Under the pieces are notes generated by a model. It saw nothing but the letters and a program-made list of their open reading frames with translations. It searched no databases and was not told the origin of the DNA. DNA of 64,000 bases from an uncultured Pelagibacteraceae bacterium (GTDB lineage: Bacteria > Pseudomonadota > Alphaproteobacteria > Pelagibacterales > Pelagibacteraceae). Below, one piece after another: positions 19,241 through 31,856 of the stretch; position 1 is the stretch's first letter, and every line of letters starts with the position of its first letter. The position numbers were made by a program, and so were the translations under genes. The stretch spans positions 186,001-250,000 of the forward strand of contig CABZHY010000001.1 of NCBI GenBank assembly GCA_902525565.1. Direction: 5' to 3'.

Positions 19241-19934
19241 AAAAGAAAAAATCACAAAAGATAATATTGTAAAATTTCCTTTGAAGTTAAGTGATTTAGA
19301 AAAAGAAATTGAAGCAGTTATTTTTGCTGCTGCAGAACCATTAGATGTTGATACAATTGAAAGTAAAGTTACTAAAAAAGGTAGCGTCTCTAAATCATTA
19401 GAAAAGTTGCAACAAGAATACTCTAAACGTGGAATTAATCTGGTTTGTATAAAAGAAAAGTGGTCCTTCAGAACTTCTCCTAACTTGTCAAACATCATGT
19501 CACAAGAAAGAACGGTTGAAAAAAAACTTTCTAGAGCTGCAGTGGAAACTTTGGCTATAATTGTATATCATCAGCCTGTTACTAGAGCAGAGATTGAAGA
19601 AATTAGAGGTGTTGCCTTTGGTACAAATACTCTCGAAATATTGATGGAGCTTAACTGGGTTAAGCCAGGTGGTCGTAAAGATGTACCAGGTAGACCAATT
19701 CAATATGTTACAACTGATGAATTTTTAAGTCATTTTAATCTTCAAAAATTATCTGATTTACCAACAATTGATGAATTAGGTGCAGCTGGATTAATTGATA
19801 GTTCTAGTATTGATAATGCAATATTTGGAACTGGTAAATTCTACAAAGAAAAACAAGAAGAAAAAAAAGAGGATATTTATTCTAATATTGACGAGATGTT
19901 AAATAGTACTCTTGATACAGAAGAGAAAGATTAA
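19233..19934 (+). CDS. scpB: Segregation and condensation protein B
   Basis: LSRAAVETLAIIVYHQPVTRAEIEEIRG, VPGRPIQYVTT. Confidence 0.93.
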   Translation: MIKKEKITKDNIVKFPLKLSDLEKEIEAVIFAAAEPLDVDTIESKVTKKGSVSKSLEKLQQEYSKRGINLVCIKEKWSFRTSPNLSNIMSQERTVEKKLSRAAVETLAIIVYHQPVTRAEIEEIRGVAFGTNTLEILMELNWVKPGGRKDVPGRPIQYVTTDEFLSHFNLQKLSDLPTIDELGAAGLIDSSSIDNAIFGTGKFYKEKQEEKKEDIYSNIDEMLNSTLDTEEKD

Positions 19935-19981
19935 CAAAAAAGTAACTTTTAAATTAATCATAAAAAGGTTATAAGTTTTTC

Positions 19982-20182
19982 ATGAGCATAGGAATTTGGC
20001 AAATAGCAATCGTAGTTATATTAGTAGTCTTATTATTTGGACGAGGTAAAATCTCTAGTCTGATGGGTGATGTAGCTAAGGGAATTAAAAGTTTCAAAAA
20101 AGGAATGGCGTCAGATGTCACTGACGATACAGAGCCAAAAAATATATCCGACGAAAATAAAGACTCAGAAAACAAAGATTAA
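19982..20182 (+). CDS. tatA: Twin-arginine translocase TatA
   Basis: [41 protein letters not shown]. Confidence 0.93.
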   Translation: MSIGIWQIAIVVILVVLLFGRGKISSLMGDVAKGIKSFKKGMASDVTDDTEPKNISDENKDSENKD

Positions 20183-20187
20183 ATCAC

Positions 20188-20409
20188 ATGCCTACTATTG
20201 GTTGGTTTGAGATATTAATTGTTGTTGGCATTGCAATTGTTGTTCTTGGTCCTAAAGATTTTCCAATCATGTTAAAGAAAGCAGGTTCTTGGATAGGTTC
20301 TGCGAAAAGATATGTGAGCAATATTCAGAATGAAGTTTCAAATTTAGATATTGATGATGAAAAAATTGATAAAGAAATAAAAAAAGAAACAAAAAAAGAT
20401 GAGCAATGA
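20188..20409 (+). CDS. tatB: Twin-arginine translocase TatB
   Basis: IGWFEILIVVGIAIVVLGPKDFPIMLKKAG. Confidence 0.9.
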   Translation: MPTIGWFEILIVVGIAIVVLGPKDFPIMLKKAGSWIGSAKRYVSNIQNEVSNLDIDDEKIDKEIKKETKKDEQ

Positions 20410-21169
20410 AGAAAATGAAGGTGGATTTGTTAGCCATCTAACTGAACTAAGAAAAAGATTAATACATAGTTTTATATTTCTAATAATCTTTTTTGTTATT
20501 TGTTACATATTTGCTGAACACATATACGGTTTTTTAGTTGATCCTTTTGCTCAAGCTGTAAAAGACGATGGATCTGATAGAAGGCTTATTTTTACCGCCT
20601 TACAGGAAACTTTTTTAACTTATATTAAGGTATCCTTTTTCACAGCTTTTTTTGTGACCTGTCCATTTATTCTAATGCAAGTATGGAAATTTATTGCACC
20701 AGGGTTATATAAACATGAAAAAGTTGCCATACTTCCATATCTTGTACTAACACCAATCCTTTTCTTTTTGGGAGGTATGCTTGTTTACTATTTGATAATG
20801 CCTCTAGCTATTAAATTCTTTTTATCATTTGAAAGCTCAGGGATGTCTACAAGTCTACCAATTCAACTAGAAGCCAAAGTAAATGAATACTTGTCACTTG
20901 TTATGAAGTTAATTTTTGCTTTTGGAATAAGCTTCCAACTTCCTATAGTCTTAAGTTTGTTAGCAAGAATAGGTGTTGTTGATAGTCAATTTTTAAAAGA
21001 GAGAAGAAAGTATGTAGTAGTAATTATATTTGCTGCTGCTGCATTACTTACACCACCCGATCCAATTACTCAAATAGGTTTAGCTATACCATTATTAATT
21101 TTATATGAATTATCAATATTTTCAGTAAAATTTATAGAAAACAAAAATTTAGAAAAAACTGATGCATAA
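20399..21169 (+). CDS. tatC: Twin-arginine translocase TatC
   Basis: SHLTELRKRLIHS; six TM; FAAAALLTPPDPITQIGLAIPLLILYELSI. Confidence 0.95.
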   Translation: MSNEENEGGFVSHLTELRKRLIHSFIFLIIFFVICYIFAEHIYGFLVDPFAQAVKDDGSDRRLIFTALQETFLTYIKVSFFTAFFVTCPFILMQVWKFIAPGLYKHEKVAILPYLVLTPILFFLGGMLVYYLIMPLAIKFFLSFESSGMSTSLPIQLEAKVNEYLSLVMKLIFAFGISFQLPIVLSLLARIGVVDSQFLKERRKYVVVIIFAAAALLTPPDPITQIGLAIPLLILYELSIFSVKFIENKNLEKTDA

Positions 21170-22421
21170 TTTAAAAGAAATTAGAAAAGATTTTTCAAAA
21201 TTTGAAAAAGATCTTGAAAAACGTTCGGTTAAAATTGATTTTAATAATTTAAAAAAGCTTGATGAGTTAAATAGAGATTTAATTCAAAAAAAAGAAAATT
21301 TAGAAAAAGAAAAAAAAGATATTTCAAAATCTAAAGATGAAAGTTTATTTGAAAAATCTAAAGAAATATCTTCTGAATTAGAAAAGATCGCTGAGCAACA
21401 AAAAAATACTAAAACTGAATTAGATAATATTTTATCAAGTCTACCAAATATACCTCATCAAGATGTTCCAAATGGGAAAGATGAAAATGATAATGTAGAA
21501 GTTTTAAAAGCTGGAAAAGTTCCTGAGTTTGATTTCAAACCTAAATCTCATTATGAACTTGGTGAAAAATTAGGCATGCTTGATTTTGATCTTGCAACAA
21601 AAACAACAGGGTCAAGATTTGTATTTGTTAAAAAAGATTTAGCATTACTAGAACGAGCTTTATCCAACTTTATGCTAGATACTCATATTGTTCAAAATGG
21701 TTATCAAGAGATTTCACCTCCATTGATTGCTTCTGACAATACAATGTATGGAACAGGCCAATTACCAAAATTTGAAAACGATCAATTTGAAATAAAATTT
21801 GATGAGGGATCTGATAGAAAATTTTTAATTCCAACCGCTGAAGTAATTTTAACAAATATTGTTAAAGATAAAATTGTTGACCAAAAAGATTTACCAATGA
21901 GATTTGTTGCCTCAACACCTTGTTTTAGAAAAGAAGCTGGTAGTTATGGAAAAGATACCAAAGGAATGATTAGGCAACATCAATTTTATAAAGTTGAGAT
22001 GGTCAGTATTGTGGAAAAAGAAAATTGTCTTGAAGAATTAGAGCGAATGACAAACTGTGCAACAGATATACTGGAAAAGTTAGAATTACCCTATAGAAAA
22101 GTAATTTTATGTTCAGGTGATATGGGTTTCAGTGCAGAAAAAACCTTTGATATTGAAGTTTGGTTACCATCAGAAAACAAGTATCGTGAAATATCATCAT
22201 GCTCTTCTTGTTCAACATTTCAGGCGCAAAGAATGAAATCAAGATATAAAAATAAAAACAAGGAAACTGTTTTTGTTGGAACATTAAATGGAAGTGGTTT
22301 AGCTGTGGGAAGAACTTTAATTGCTGTGCTAGAAAACTATCAACAAAAAGATGGTTCGATTGTTGTTCCTAAGGTGCTGCGACCGTATATGAATAATTTG
22401 GAATTGATTTCAACTAAATAA
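21162..22421 (+). CDS. serS: Seryl-tRNA synthetase
   Basis: GTGQLPKF, IPTAEVILTNI, TPCFRKEAGSYGKDTKGMIRQHQF, NGSGLAVGRTLIAVLENYQ. Confidence 0.96.
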   Translation: MHNLKEIRKDFSKFEKDLEKRSVKIDFNNLKKLDELNRDLIQKKENLEKEKKDISKSKDESLFEKSKEISSELEKIAEQQKNTKTELDNILSSLPNIPHQDVPNGKDENDNVEVLKAGKVPEFDFKPKSHYELGEKLGMLDFDLATKTTGSRFVFVKKDLALLERALSNFMLDTHIVQNGYQEISPPLIASDNTMYGTGQLPKFENDQFEIKFDEGSDRKFLIPTAEVILTNIVKDKIVDQKDLPMRFVASTPCFRKEAGSYGKDTKGMIRQHQFYKVEMVSIVEKENCLEELERMTNCATDILEKLELPYRKVILCSGDMGFSAEKTFDIEVWLPSENKYREISSCSSCSTFQAQRMKSRYKNKNKETVFVGTLNGSGLAVGRTLIAVLENYQQKDGSIVVPKVLRPYMNNLELISTK

Positions 22422-22475
22422 AGTTGTTTTAATTACATAGATAGTATAAGTATTCACATAATTATAAGGAGATTT

Positions 22476-22769
22476 ATGGAAGGTTCAGGAATAGGACAAT
22501 TTATACCGTTAATTTTAATATTTGTTATTTTTTATTTTTTCTTAATCAGACCACAGCAAAAAAAAGTTAAAGAGCACAAAGCAATGGTTGAAAGTCTTAA
22601 GAGAGGTGACAAGGTTGTTACTTCTGGTGGAATTACAGGTACAGTGGAGAGACTTATAGACAACGATAAAGTTGAAGTAGAAATTGCAGAAAACGTAAAA
22701 GTTGAGATAGTTAAATCAACTGGTATCCAAAGTCTTGTTAATACAAATACTCAAGAAGTTAAAAAATAA
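22476..22769 (+). CDS. yajC: Preprotein translocase subunit YajC
   Basis: FFLIRPQQKKVKEHKAMVESLKRGDKVVTSGGITG. Confidence 0.94.
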   Translation: MEGSGIGQFIPLILIFVIFYFFLIRPQQKKVKEHKAMVESLKRGDKVVTSGGITGTVERLIDNDKVEVEIAENVKVEIVKSTGIQSLVNTNTQEVKK

Positions 22770-22783
22770 TTATTTTTAGTTAA

Positions 22784-24337
22784 GTGCTTTATTTCTCTAA
22801 GTTAAGAATTTTATTTATAACTCTTTTTTCAGTTTTATTTATTTTAATAGCTTCATCAAATCTTTTTAAATTTGATGATAATTTTTTTGATAAAAAAATT
22901 AATCTAGGTTTAGACCTTCAGGGAGGATCATATCTATTACTTGAAATTGATAACGAACCTGTAATTGAACAAAAGCTTCAAAATTTAACAACAACTATCA
23001 GAAATTACTTCAAAGAAAAAAATATTAAGATCAATAATATAAAGATAGAAAATCAAAATATTTTTTTTAATGTAATAGAAAATGATAAGCAATCTATTTT
23101 GAATGTTTTTCAGGATGAAAATAGTGATCTTAATCCTTATTACCCAAGATTTAAATCACATCAGTTAGAAATTGAAGATACAGGGTTAAATTTTAAAGTT
23201 AATTTTTCAAGACAGGGTTTAATTAAACTTAAAACTTCTTCTCAAGATCAAGCTATAGAAATAGTTAGAAGAAGGGTAGATGAGGTTGGAACTAATGAAC
23301 CTAACATACTTAAAAGAGGAAATAACCGAATTTTAGTAGAGCTACCTGGATTAGATGATCCGATGAGAATAAAATCATTGCTTGGCAAAACTGCAAACCT
23401 TACTTTTCGATTTGTAACAAATGACGAAAATGATCGTTTTGGTATTGAAAAGTTAAAATTTGAAAATGGTTTAGAAGAAGCCGTAGTTAGTAAAAGAATT
23501 ATAATAAGTGGTGAAAATTTACTTGATGCTCAACCAAAAATGGACACTCAAACTAACCAAACAATTGTTTCATTTACTTTAGATAGAGTAGGTGCAAAAA
23601 GGTTTGGTAAGGCGACATCAACTGGTATTGGGAAGCAATTAGCAATTGTTTTAGATGGTAAAATTATTAGCGCACCTGTAGTTAGAGATACTATAGCTAG
23701 TGGTTCTGGTCAAATAAGTGGTGGCTTCACTTTTCAATCAGCAACCGATCTAGCTTTATTATTAAGATCAGGAGCATTACCAGCACCATTAGAAATTATT
23801 GAAGAAAGAACTGTTGGACCTGATCTTGGACAAGACTCAATTAATGCAGGAATGATTGCATTAACAATAGGTTTTATGTTGGTGATTATTTTTATGTTTG
23901 TAAAATATAAAATTTTTGGATTAATTACTAATGTAACTCTAATAGTTAATTTATTTATTCTGTTAGGAGTTTTAACTTTATTTGAAGCCACTTTAACATT
24001 ACCTGGTATTGCAGGAATTATTCTAACTGTAGGTATGGCTGTTGATGCAAATGTTTTAATTTTTGAGAGGATCAAAGAAGAATTAAAAGACGAGACTAAC
24101 AATATTTTGGCTTTTGATGGTGGTTATACTAAATCTAGAACAGCTATTTTAGATGCTAATATTACTACTTTATTAGCTGCAATCATTTTATTTTTTATGG
24201 GCTCAGGTCCAGTGAAAGGTTTTGCTGTAACTTTAGGAGTTGGAATATTTACAACACTATTTTCAGTTTATTTTATAGCAAGGCTTTTTACCAGTATCTA
24301 TGTTACTAAAAATAAAAATAAGGAGAAGTTAATTTAA
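22784..24337 (+). CDS. secD: Protein translocase subunit SecD
   Basis: LGLDLQGGSYLLLEID, RRRVDEVGTNEPNI, VGMAVDANVLIFERIKEEL; GTG start. Confidence 0.95.
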   Translation: MLYFSKLRILFITLFSVLFILIASSNLFKFDDNFFDKKINLGLDLQGGSYLLLEIDNEPVIEQKLQNLTTTIRNYFKEKNIKINNIKIENQNIFFNVIENDKQSILNVFQDENSDLNPYYPRFKSHQLEIEDTGLNFKVNFSRQGLIKLKTSSQDQAIEIVRRRVDEVGTNEPNILKRGNNRILVELPGLDDPMRIKSLLGKTANLTFRFVTNDENDRFGIEKLKFENGLEEAVVSKRIIISGENLLDAQPKMDTQTNQTIVSFTLDRVGAKRFGKATSTGIGKQLAIVLDGKIISAPVVRDTIASGSGQISGGFTFQSATDLALLLRSGALPAPLEIIEERTVGPDLGQDSINAGMIALTIGFMLVIIFMFVKYKIFGLITNVTLIVNLFILLGVLTLFEATLTLPGIAGIILTVGMAVDANVLIFERIKEELKDETNNILAFDGGYTKSRTAILDANITTLLAAIILFFMGSGPVKGFAVTLGVGIFTTLFSVYFIARLFTSIYVTKNKNKEKLI

Positions 24338-25227
24338 TGATTGCTTTTAATAAATATTATAATCACTTTAATTTACTATCATCAGTTTTAATTGTTGTTT
24401 CATTATTATTTTTAATATTCAAAGGACTTAATTTTGGTATTGACTTTAAAGGTGGAACTTTAATTGAATTAAGAGCCTCAGATTCTAAAATAAATGTTAG
24501 TTCACTAAGAGATAGATTTAATCAAATGGATTTAGGTGATGTTTCAGTAAAAAAATTTGGTAATGACACTGATTTCTTGGTAAAATTTGAGAATAAAGAT
24601 AATAAAAAAAATATCATTGAAGAAATTAAAACTAATTTAGATAAATCCTTTGGAAACAACTATGATTTTAGAAGGGTAGAAAATGTTGGACCTAAGGTAA
24701 GTGCTGAATTATTAAAATCAGGAATAATTGCTATATCATTATCTTTAGCTTTAATGTTAATCTATATTTGGATAAGATTTGAGTGGCAATTTAGCTTGGG
24801 TGCAATTTTAGCTTTGTTTCATGATGTTATTGTAACTCTGGGAATTTTTTCGCTATTTAGTTTAGAAATAAACTTATCAATTATAGCAGCAGTGTTAACA
24901 ATAGTTGGATATTCCATGAATGATACTGTTGTAATTTTTGACCGTGTTAGAGAAAATCTTAGAAAATATTCTGATATTAAAATTTTTGAATTAACAAATA
25001 TTTCGATTAATGAAACTTTATCAAGAACTATAATAACATCTGCAACTACTTTACTTGCTTTATTAGCAATTTATTTTTTTGGTGGTGAAATATTAAAAGG
25101 GTTTTCATTAGCAATGATACTTGGTGTTGTTTTTGGAACTTATTCATCAATTTATATAGCTAATACTGTTTTGGTTAGACTAAGAGTTTCTCAAAAAACC
25201 GTTCTTAGAGAAGATGAAAAAAAATAA
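24337..25227 (+). CDS. secF: Protein translocase subunit SecF
   Basis: GLNFGIDFKGGTLIEL, GYSMNDTVVIFDRVREN. Confidence 0.95.
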   Translation: MIAFNKYYNHFNLLSSVLIVVSLLFLIFKGLNFGIDFKGGTLIELRASDSKINVSSLRDRFNQMDLGDVSVKKFGNDTDFLVKFENKDNKKNIIEEIKTNLDKSFGNNYDFRRVENVGPKVSAELLKSGIIAISLSLALMLIYIWIRFEWQFSLGAILALFHDVIVTLGIFSLFSLEINLSIIAAVLTIVGYSMNDTVVIFDRVRENLRKYSDIKIFELTNISINETLSRTIITSATTLLALLAIYFFGGEILKGFSLAMILGVVFGTYSSIYIANTVLVRLRVSQKTVLREDEKK

Positions 25228-25228
25228 T

Positions 25229-25831
25229 TTAATATAAGTTTTGAGCTATTACCATTGTTAGCAACATTGGTAATGATAATAGAGTATTTGTTCTTGAGAA
25301 GAGCATTGCGGTTTTAGCTGACTTTGTCTTAGTCTCTGGATCAGTATCAACCATTCCCAAAGCTCTTTTTTGATTTGGCCAAATAACAAACCATACGTTA
25401 AATGCCATTATAATTCCTAGCCACATTCCAATACCTATAGCTGTATGCTTAGGTACTCCCGAACCTATACTTAAAGTCATTGCATCATGAAGATATCCAT
25501 TAAGATAAGCAAGAATTAAACCTGAAAGAACAGTTATCGCTGCAGCCCATCTAAAATAAAATAATGCAGCAGGAGCAATAACTTTGCCAATGGCTGGTTT
25601 TTGTTCATCTGGAATTTTTCCCATATTTGGAATTTGAACAAAATTGAAATACCACAATAATCCAATCCACATAATTGCAACAATCACATGTATGTATCTA
25701 AACAGCCAGCTCCAAAATAATGTATCAATAGCTATACCATCATTTAAATAAAACAGTCCAAGAAACAAAACTATGGCTAATGCTAGTGATGTGTGAATTG
25801 TTTTTGATAATGAAGATAATAAATTACTCAT
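25229..25831 (-). CDS. PuuD-like (urate hydroxylase N-terminal domain) membrane protein
   Basis: RYIHVIVAIMWIGLLWYFNFVQIP, WAAAITVLSGLILAYL, WFVIWPNQKRALG. Confidence 0.65.
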   Translation of the reverse strand: MSNLLSSLSKTIHTSLALAIVLFLGLFYLNDGIAIDTLFWSWLFRYIHVIVAIMWIGLLWYFNFVQIPNMGKIPDEQKPAIGKVIAPAALFYFRWAAAITVLSGLILAYLNGYLHDAMTLSIGSGVPKHTAIGIGMWLGIIMAFNVWFVIWPNQKRALGMVDTDPETKTKSAKTAMLFSRTNTLLSLPMLLTMVIAQNLY

Positions 25832-25880
25832 GATTCGAAATATTATACACTAATTTTTAAACATTTTTAAGTTGTTAAAT

Positions 25881-28733
25881 TTAAGCTAAAAGAGGTTTCA
25901 AAAACTGACCCGTATAACTCTCTTTAACTTTGCATACTTCTTCCGGTTTTCCTTCGGCGACAATATTACCACCCTTTACACCACCTTCAGGACCCATGTC
26001 CACAATGTAATCGGCTGTTTTAATAACATCGAGATTATGTTCAATAACAACGACTGTATTTCCAAGTTTTACAAATGTATGAAGTATTTCTAAAAGTTTT
26101 TTAATATCATGTTGGTGCAAACCTGTAGTTGGTTCATCTAAAATATACATTGTTCTTCCTGTTGATCTTTTTGAAAGTTCTTTTGCAAGTTTAATTCGTT
26201 GTGCTTCACCTCCTGATAGTGTAGTTGCCTGCTGACCAATTTTTATGTAACCTAATCCAACTTTTTTAAGAGTTAACAATTTTGTTTTTATATTAGATAT
26301 ATTTTCAAAATAATCACACCCTTCATCAACCGACATATCCAAGACATCTGCAATACTTTTACCTTTAAATTTGATTTCCAAAGTCTCTCTATTGTATCTT
26401 GTTCCTTTACATTCATCACACTGTATATAAACATCAGGTAAAAAATGCATTTCATATGTAATTACACCATCACCCTCACACGCTTCACATCTGCCTCCTT
26501 TAACATTGAAAGAAAATCTTCCTGGTTTATATCCTCTTGTTTTGGATTCTGGTAAACTTGTAAACCAATCTCTAATAGGACCAAAAGCTCCTGTATATGT
26601 TGCTGGATTTGATCTTGGAGTTCTACCAATAGGAGACTGGTCAATATCAATTATTTTATCAATCAATTCTACGCCCTTATAACCTTTAAATGATTTGGGT
26701 GCTTTTCTTGCTTTGTTATTTAAAGTTAAATTTAAGGCATGAAACAGAGTTTGTAATATTAGAGTAGATTTACCACTACCTGAGACACCAGTAACACATG
26801 TAAATGTTCCAGTAGGAATTTTAAGATTAACACTATTTAAATTATTTCCACTTGCACCATTGATTTCTACAAACCTTCCATTTTTTGCTAAACGTCGTGA
26901 TTTTGGAATTTCAATTATTTTTTTGTTAGCAAGATACTGTCCAGTAATACTATTTTTATCTTTTTTAATTTCTTCATATGATCCTTGCGCTGTTATTTCA
27001 CCACCATTACTCCCGGCTTCAGGGCCAAGGTCAATAATATGATCTGCATTTTCCATTGTCTCAGTGTCATGTTCAACAACAATTACAGTATTGCCAAGAT
27101 CTCGTAATCTTTTTAATGCATTAATAAGTTTAACGTTGTCTTTTTGATGTAATCCAATTGAAGGCTCATCCAAAACATATAATACTCCTGTTAAACCAGA
27201 TCCAATTTGTGAAGCTAATCTTATTCTTTGAGCTTCACCGCCTGATAAAGTTCCAGATTCTCTAGATAATGTTAAATAATCTAAACCAACGTTTAGAAGA
27301 AAATTTAATCTTTCATTTATTTCTTTTAAAACATGTTCGGCAATTTTAAATTGTCTTTTATCAAGGTTATTTTCTAAATTTTTAAACCATACCGCTGCAT
27401 CTAAAATAGATTTTTTTGTTACTTCACTAATATTAAGATCGTTTATTTTAACACATAAAGCTTCCTCTTTTAATCTATCACCATTACATGCTTCGCACGC
27501 TGTATCAGATTGATATTCAGAAATGGCTTCTCTTTTCCATTCACTATCCGACTCTAAAAATCTTCTTTCAAGATTATTAATTACACCTTCAAAGGTTTTT
27601 TTGTAAGAATATTTCTCGTATCCATCATCATAATTAAATTTAATCTCATCTTCATCTGAGCCATACAGAATAATATCTTTAATTTTTTTGGGTAATTTTT
27701 TCCATTTTTCGTCTAAAGAAAAACCATAATGTTTTGCTAAAGATGCTAAAGTTTGTGCATAATATAATGTGGTTGATTTTGACCAGGGTTCAATTGCTCC
27801 ATCTGCTAAACTTTTTCTTTCATCTGGAACAACTAAATTTGGATCAACATTTAATTTCATTCCTATTCCCTCACATTCTTCACAAGCTCCATAGGGACTG
27901 TTAAATGAAAAAAGTCTTGGCTCAATTTCCTCAATTGTAAAACCGCTTTCAGGGCAAGCAAACTTTGTAGAGTAAATTAATTTTTCAATTTTTCTAAATT
28001 TTTGCGGAAGAGTCTCATCTTCATATTCTACAAAGACTAAACCGTTGGCTAAATTTACAGCTGATTCAATACTTTCGGCTAATCTATTTCCAAGTTTTGA
28101 ATTTAAAACTATTCTATCTACTAAGATTGAAATATCATGCTTAAGTTTTTTATCTAGATTAGGTGATTTTTCTATATCATATAAAACATTATCAATTTTA
28201 ATTTTTCTAAATCCTCTTCTTTTGTAACTTAAAATGTCTTTTTTATATTCACCCTTACGACCTCTTACAACTGGAGCGTAAATATATATTGTTGATTTTT
28301 TTGGTAATTTTTTAACTAAATCCACTATCTGAGTAATCGTTTGGGAGGTTATTGGTTTGCCTGTAAATGGTGAATAGGGGATACCTGCTCTAGCATACAA
28401 TACCCTCATGTAATCATAAATTTCAGTTACGGTTGCAACAGTAGATCTTGGATTTTTTGATGTATTTTTTTGCTCTATTGCAATGGCAGGACTTAATCCT
28501 TCTATTAAATCTACATTTGGTTTTTTCATTTTATCTAAAAATTGACGTGCATAGGCAGATAAACTCTCTACATATCTTCTCTGACCTTCTGCGTAGATAG
28601 TATCAAAAGCTAAAGATGATTTTCCAGACCCAGACAGACCCGTTATGACCACAAATTTGTCTTTTGGAATCTCTACAGTAACATTCTTTAAATTATGTTC
28701 TTTAGCGCCCTTAATAACTATCTTTTTCATCAT
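25881..28733 (-). CDS. uvrA: Excinuclease ABC subunit A
   Basis: [37 protein letters not shown]; two ABC cassettes and CXXC zinc motifs. Confidence 0.97.
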   Translation of the reverse strand: MMKKIVIKGAKEHNLKNVTVEIPKDKFVVITGLSGSGKSSLAFDTIYAEGQRRYVESLSAYARQFLDKMKKPNVDLIEGLSPAIAIEQKNTSKNPRSTVATVTEIYDYMRVLYARAGIPYSPFTGKPITSQTITQIVDLVKKLPKKSTIYIYAPVVRGRKGEYKKDILSYKRRGFRKIKIDNVLYDIEKSPNLDKKLKHDISILVDRIVLNSKLGNRLAESIESAVNLANGLVFVEYEDETLPQKFRKIEKLIYSTKFACPESGFTIEEIEPRLFSFNSPYGACEECEGIGMKLNVDPNLVVPDERKSLADGAIEPWSKSTTLYYAQTLASLAKHYGFSLDEKWKKLPKKIKDIILYGSDEDEIKFNYDDGYEKYSYKKTFEGVINNLERRFLESDSEWKREAISEYQSDTACEACNGDRLKEEALCVKINDLNISEVTKKSILDAAVWFKNLENNLDKRQFKIAEHVLKEINERLNFLLNVGLDYLTLSRESGTLSGGEAQRIRLASQIGSGLTGVLYVLDEPSIGLHQKDNVKLINALKRLRDLGNTVIVVEHDTETMENADHIIDLGPEAGSNGGEITAQGSYEEIKKDKNSITGQYLANKKIIEIPKSRRLAKNGRFVEINGASGNNLNSVNLKIPTGTFTCVTGVSGSGKSTLILQTLFHALNLTLNNKARKAPKSFKGYKGVELIDKIIDIDQSPIGRTPRSNPATYTGAFGPIRDWFTSLPESKTRGYKPGRFSFNVKGGRCEACEGDGVITYEMHFLPDVYIQCDECKGTRYNRETLEIKFKGKSIADVLDMSVDEGCDYFENISNIKTKLLTLKKVGLGYIKIGQQATTLSGGEAQRIKLAKELSKRSTGRTMYILDEPTTGLHQHDIKKLLEILHTFVKLGNTVVVIEHNLDVIKTADYIVDMGPEGGVKGGNIVAEGKPEEVCKVKESYTGQFLKPLLA

Positions 28734-28821
28734 ATTTTTAGTTGCTTTGAGTTAATAAAATTAATATTCAGAAGAATTGTGATATAATTCTAATTAACTA
28801 ATTTAACAAATATTAAATATT

Positions 28822-29271
28822 ATGGCTGGAAGTTTAAATAAAGTATTATTAATTGGTCGTTTGGGCGCAGATCCTGAAATCAAGCAAATGGTAAATGGCA
28901 AAAGTGTTGCTAGATTAAGCCTTGCAACAAGTCAATCATGGAAAGATAAAAGCACTGGTGAGAGAAAAGAAAAAACTGAATGGCACCGTGTAGTTGTATT
29001 TAATGAGGGTTTAGTAAATGTTGTTCAACAATATTTAAAAAAAGGTGCTCAAGTTTATGTTGAGGGACAACTTACGACAAGAAAATGGAAAGATGAACAA
29101 TCGGGACAAGACAAATACTCAACTGAAATAGTTATACAAGGATATAATTCTTCACTTACAATGTTGGGTGGTAGTAATTCTGGTGGTGGAATTCAAAATG
29201 ACACAACTCAACAAAATAACATTGAAGATTCTTCTCAAGTGTCAGACATGGATGATGAAATTCCATTTTAA
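28822..29271 (+). CDS. ssb: Single-stranded DNA-binding protein
   Basis: [19 protein letters not shown] ... MDDEIPF acidic tail. Confidence 0.97.
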   Translation: MAGSLNKVLLIGRLGADPEIKQMVNGKSVARLSLATSQSWKDKSTGERKEKTEWHRVVVFNEGLVNVVQQYLKKGAQVYVEGQLTTRKWKDEQSGQDKYSTEIVIQGYNSSLTMLGGSNSGGGIQNDTTQQNNIEDSSQVSDMDDEIPF

Positions 29272-29276
29272 CTTCT

Positions 29277-31856
29277 ATGAAAAATACTGAAGAGTTTAAA
29301 GATAAAAATATTAAATTAATCTCAATGCATGATGAGATGAGTTCATCATATCTTTCTTACGCAATGAGTGTAATCGTAAGTCGTGCACTGCCTGATGTAA
29401 GAGATGGGTTAAAACCAGTTCATAGAAGAATTTTATATGCAATGTACAAAGGTGGATACGATTGGTCTAAACAATTTAGAAAATCTGCAAGAATAGTTGG
29501 AGATGTTATTGGTAAATATCATCCTCATGGTGATCAATCTGTTTATGATGCTTTAGTTAGAATGGTGCAAGATTTCTCTATGAGCTTGCCGCTAATTCAA
29601 GGTCAAGGAAATTTTGGTTCTATAGATGGCGATCCTGCTGCTGCAATGAGGTATACCGAAACTCGTTTGTCAAAAGTTTCTCAATATTTAATTGATGATA
29701 TTGAAAAAAACACAATTACTTTTAAAAGCAACTATGATGAAACAGAAAAAGAACCTAGTGTTTTACCAGCACAATTTCCAAATTTGTTAGTAAACGGAGC
29801 TGGCGGTATCGCTGTTGGTATGGCAACAAGTATACCTCCTCATAATTTAGGTGAAATTATAGATGGTACTTTGGCCTTAATAGATAATAAAGACATAAAA
29901 ATTAAAGAATTAATGAAATACATACCGGGTCCAGATTTTCCAACTGGTGGTGTAATTATAGGTAAAGATATAATTAAACAAGGATATAACAATGGAAGAG
30001 GATCATTTAAGATAAGAGGTGAAATTTCAATTGAACAACATAAAAAAGGACGTGAAAGACTTATAATAACCTCTATTCCTTATCAAGTTAATAAGTCTGT
30101 TTTAAATGAAAGAATTGCCCAATTAGTAAGAGAAAAAAAGATTGATGGTATAAGAGATATTAGAGATGAATCGAACAGAGAAGGTATAAGAGTAGCAATA
30201 GATTTAAGAAATGGTGTTGAGCCAGAGACTATAAAGAGACAATTATATAAAAATACTCAAATCGAAAGTTCTTTTGGATTTAATACTTTGGCTATTGTTG
30301 AGGGAAAACCTCAAACTTGTACTTTAAAAGATTTTTTATCTAACTTTTTAACTTTTAGAGAAGATGTAGTTATTAAGAAAACCAAATTTGATCTTCAAAA
30401 AGCAGAGGAGCGAGCTCATATTCTTATAGGATTATCAGTTTCAGTAGAAAATTTAGATAAAGTAATAAAAATTATTAGATCATCTAAAACGCCTGATGAT
30501 GCTAAAATATCAATTCTAAAAACCAAATGGAAAATAAACAAATCACAAAAATTAATTTCATTAATAGAGGGTAAAAAGGTTAAAAACCTTTATTCTTTAT
30601 CTGAACCACAAGTTTTAGCTATTCTAGAATTAAGACTTCAAAAATTAACTGCATTAGGAATAAATGAAATCGAGGTTGAAATTAAAAAATTAGCAGAATT
30701 GATAACTCAATATAAAAAGATCATTTCATCAAAAAAAGAACTTTTAAAAGTAATAAGTGAAGAGTTAAAAAATATTAAAGAGAAATTTGCTATTCCAAGA
30801 AGAACTAAAATTATAGATGCTGTTTTAAATTATGATATTGAAGAAACTATACAAAAGCAATCGGTAATAATTACAGTTACATTGCAAGGCTACATAAAGA
30901 GAGGATCTTTAGATGGTGTAAAAAAACAAAAAAGAGGTGGAAAAGGTAAATCAGGAATAACAACTAGAGATCAAGACTCTGTTGTTCAAACACTATCTGT
31001 AAATACTCATACTTCAGTTCTTTTCTTTTCTACCGAGGGTTTAGTTTACAAAATTAAAGCATGGAAAATCCCAGAGGGATCATCATCATCTAAGGGTAAG
31101 TCTTTATTTAATATTTTACCTTTAAAAAGTCATCAAGCAATAAGTTCAATTATGCCAATGCCTGAAGATGAAACAGGCTTAAAAAATTATCAAATAATTT
31201 TTGCTACAGCACAGGGAAAAGTACGAAAAAATAGTTTAGAAGATTTTTCATCAATAAATGCATCTGGAAAAATTGCGATGAAATTGGATAATAACGATAA
31301 AATTGTAGGTGTTAAAATTTGTAAAGATGATCAGGATATAATTTTAAGCACAAAATTTGGCAAATGCATTAGATTTGAGACCAAAAAGCTAAGAGTTTTC
31401 AAAGGTAGATCTTCTAAAGGTATTAAAGGGATAGAGTTAGCATCAAATGATCAAATAGTATCTTTGTCAGTTATTGATAATGATAAAATTAGTAAAAAAG
31501 AAAAAAAATCTAAAGATGTAAAATCTGAATTAAAAGCAAGAGAGAAATTTGTTTTATCAATAAGTGAGAATGGTTATGGTAAAAAGACCTCACACACAGA
31601 TTACAGAGTTACTAACAGAGGTGGTAAAGGCATTATAGGAATAGTAAATTCACCAAGAAATGGAAATATCACTTCATCTTTTCCTGTTTTTGAAGGCGAT
31701 GAAATTTTAATTTCTACAAATAAAGGTAGAGTTATAAGGGTTGCTGTTAAAGAAATTAGAACCGCAGGTAGAAATACTCAAGGAGTCAGAATAATTAAGT
31801 TATCTGGAGAAGAAAAAGTTGTTTCGGCTATTAAAATTGATGATAATTTAATTTAA
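29277..31856 (+). CDS. gyrA: DNA gyrase subunit A
   Basis: [51 protein letters not shown]. Confidence 0.96.
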   Translation: MKNTEEFKDKNIKLISMHDEMSSSYLSYAMSVIVSRALPDVRDGLKPVHRRILYAMYKGGYDWSKQFRKSARIVGDVIGKYHPHGDQSVYDALVRMVQDFSMSLPLIQGQGNFGSIDGDPAAAMRYTETRLSKVSQYLIDDIEKNTITFKSNYDETEKEPSVLPAQFPNLLVNGAGGIAVGMATSIPPHNLGEIIDGTLALIDNKDIKIKELMKYIPGPDFPTGGVIIGKDIIKQGYNNGRGSFKIRGEISIEQHKKGRERLIITSIPYQVNKSVLNERIAQLVREKKIDGIRDIRDESNREGIRVAIDLRNGVEPETIKRQLYKNTQIESSFGFNTLAIVEGKPQTCTLKDFLSNFLTFREDVVIKKTKFDLQKAEERAHILIGLSVSVENLDKVIKIIRSSKTPDDAKISILKTKWKINKSQKLISLIEGKKVKNLYSLSEPQVLAILELRLQKLTALGINEIEVEIKKLAELITQYKKIISSKKELLKVISEELKNIKEKFAIPRRTKIIDAVLNYDIEETIQKQSVIITVTLQGYIKRGSLDGVKKQKRGGKGKSGITTRDQDSVVQTLSVNTHTSVLFFSTEGLVYKIKAWKIPEGSSSSKGKSLFNILPLKSHQAISSIMPMPEDETGLKNYQIIFATAQGKVRKNSLEDFSSINASGKIAMKLDNNDKIVGVKICKDDQDIILSTKFGKCIRFETKKLRVFKGRSSKGIKGIELASNDQIVSLSVIDNDKISKKEKKSKDVKSELKAREKFVLSISENGYGKKTSHTDYRVTNRGGKGIIGIVNSPRNGNITSSFPVFEGDEILISTNKGRVIRVAVKEIRTAGRNTQGVRIIKLSGEEKVVSAIKIDDNLI

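Noticed and set aside
23734-24102. 122-aa antisense ORF inside secD
   Set aside because: Mirror frame of the SecD membrane domain; no independent support.
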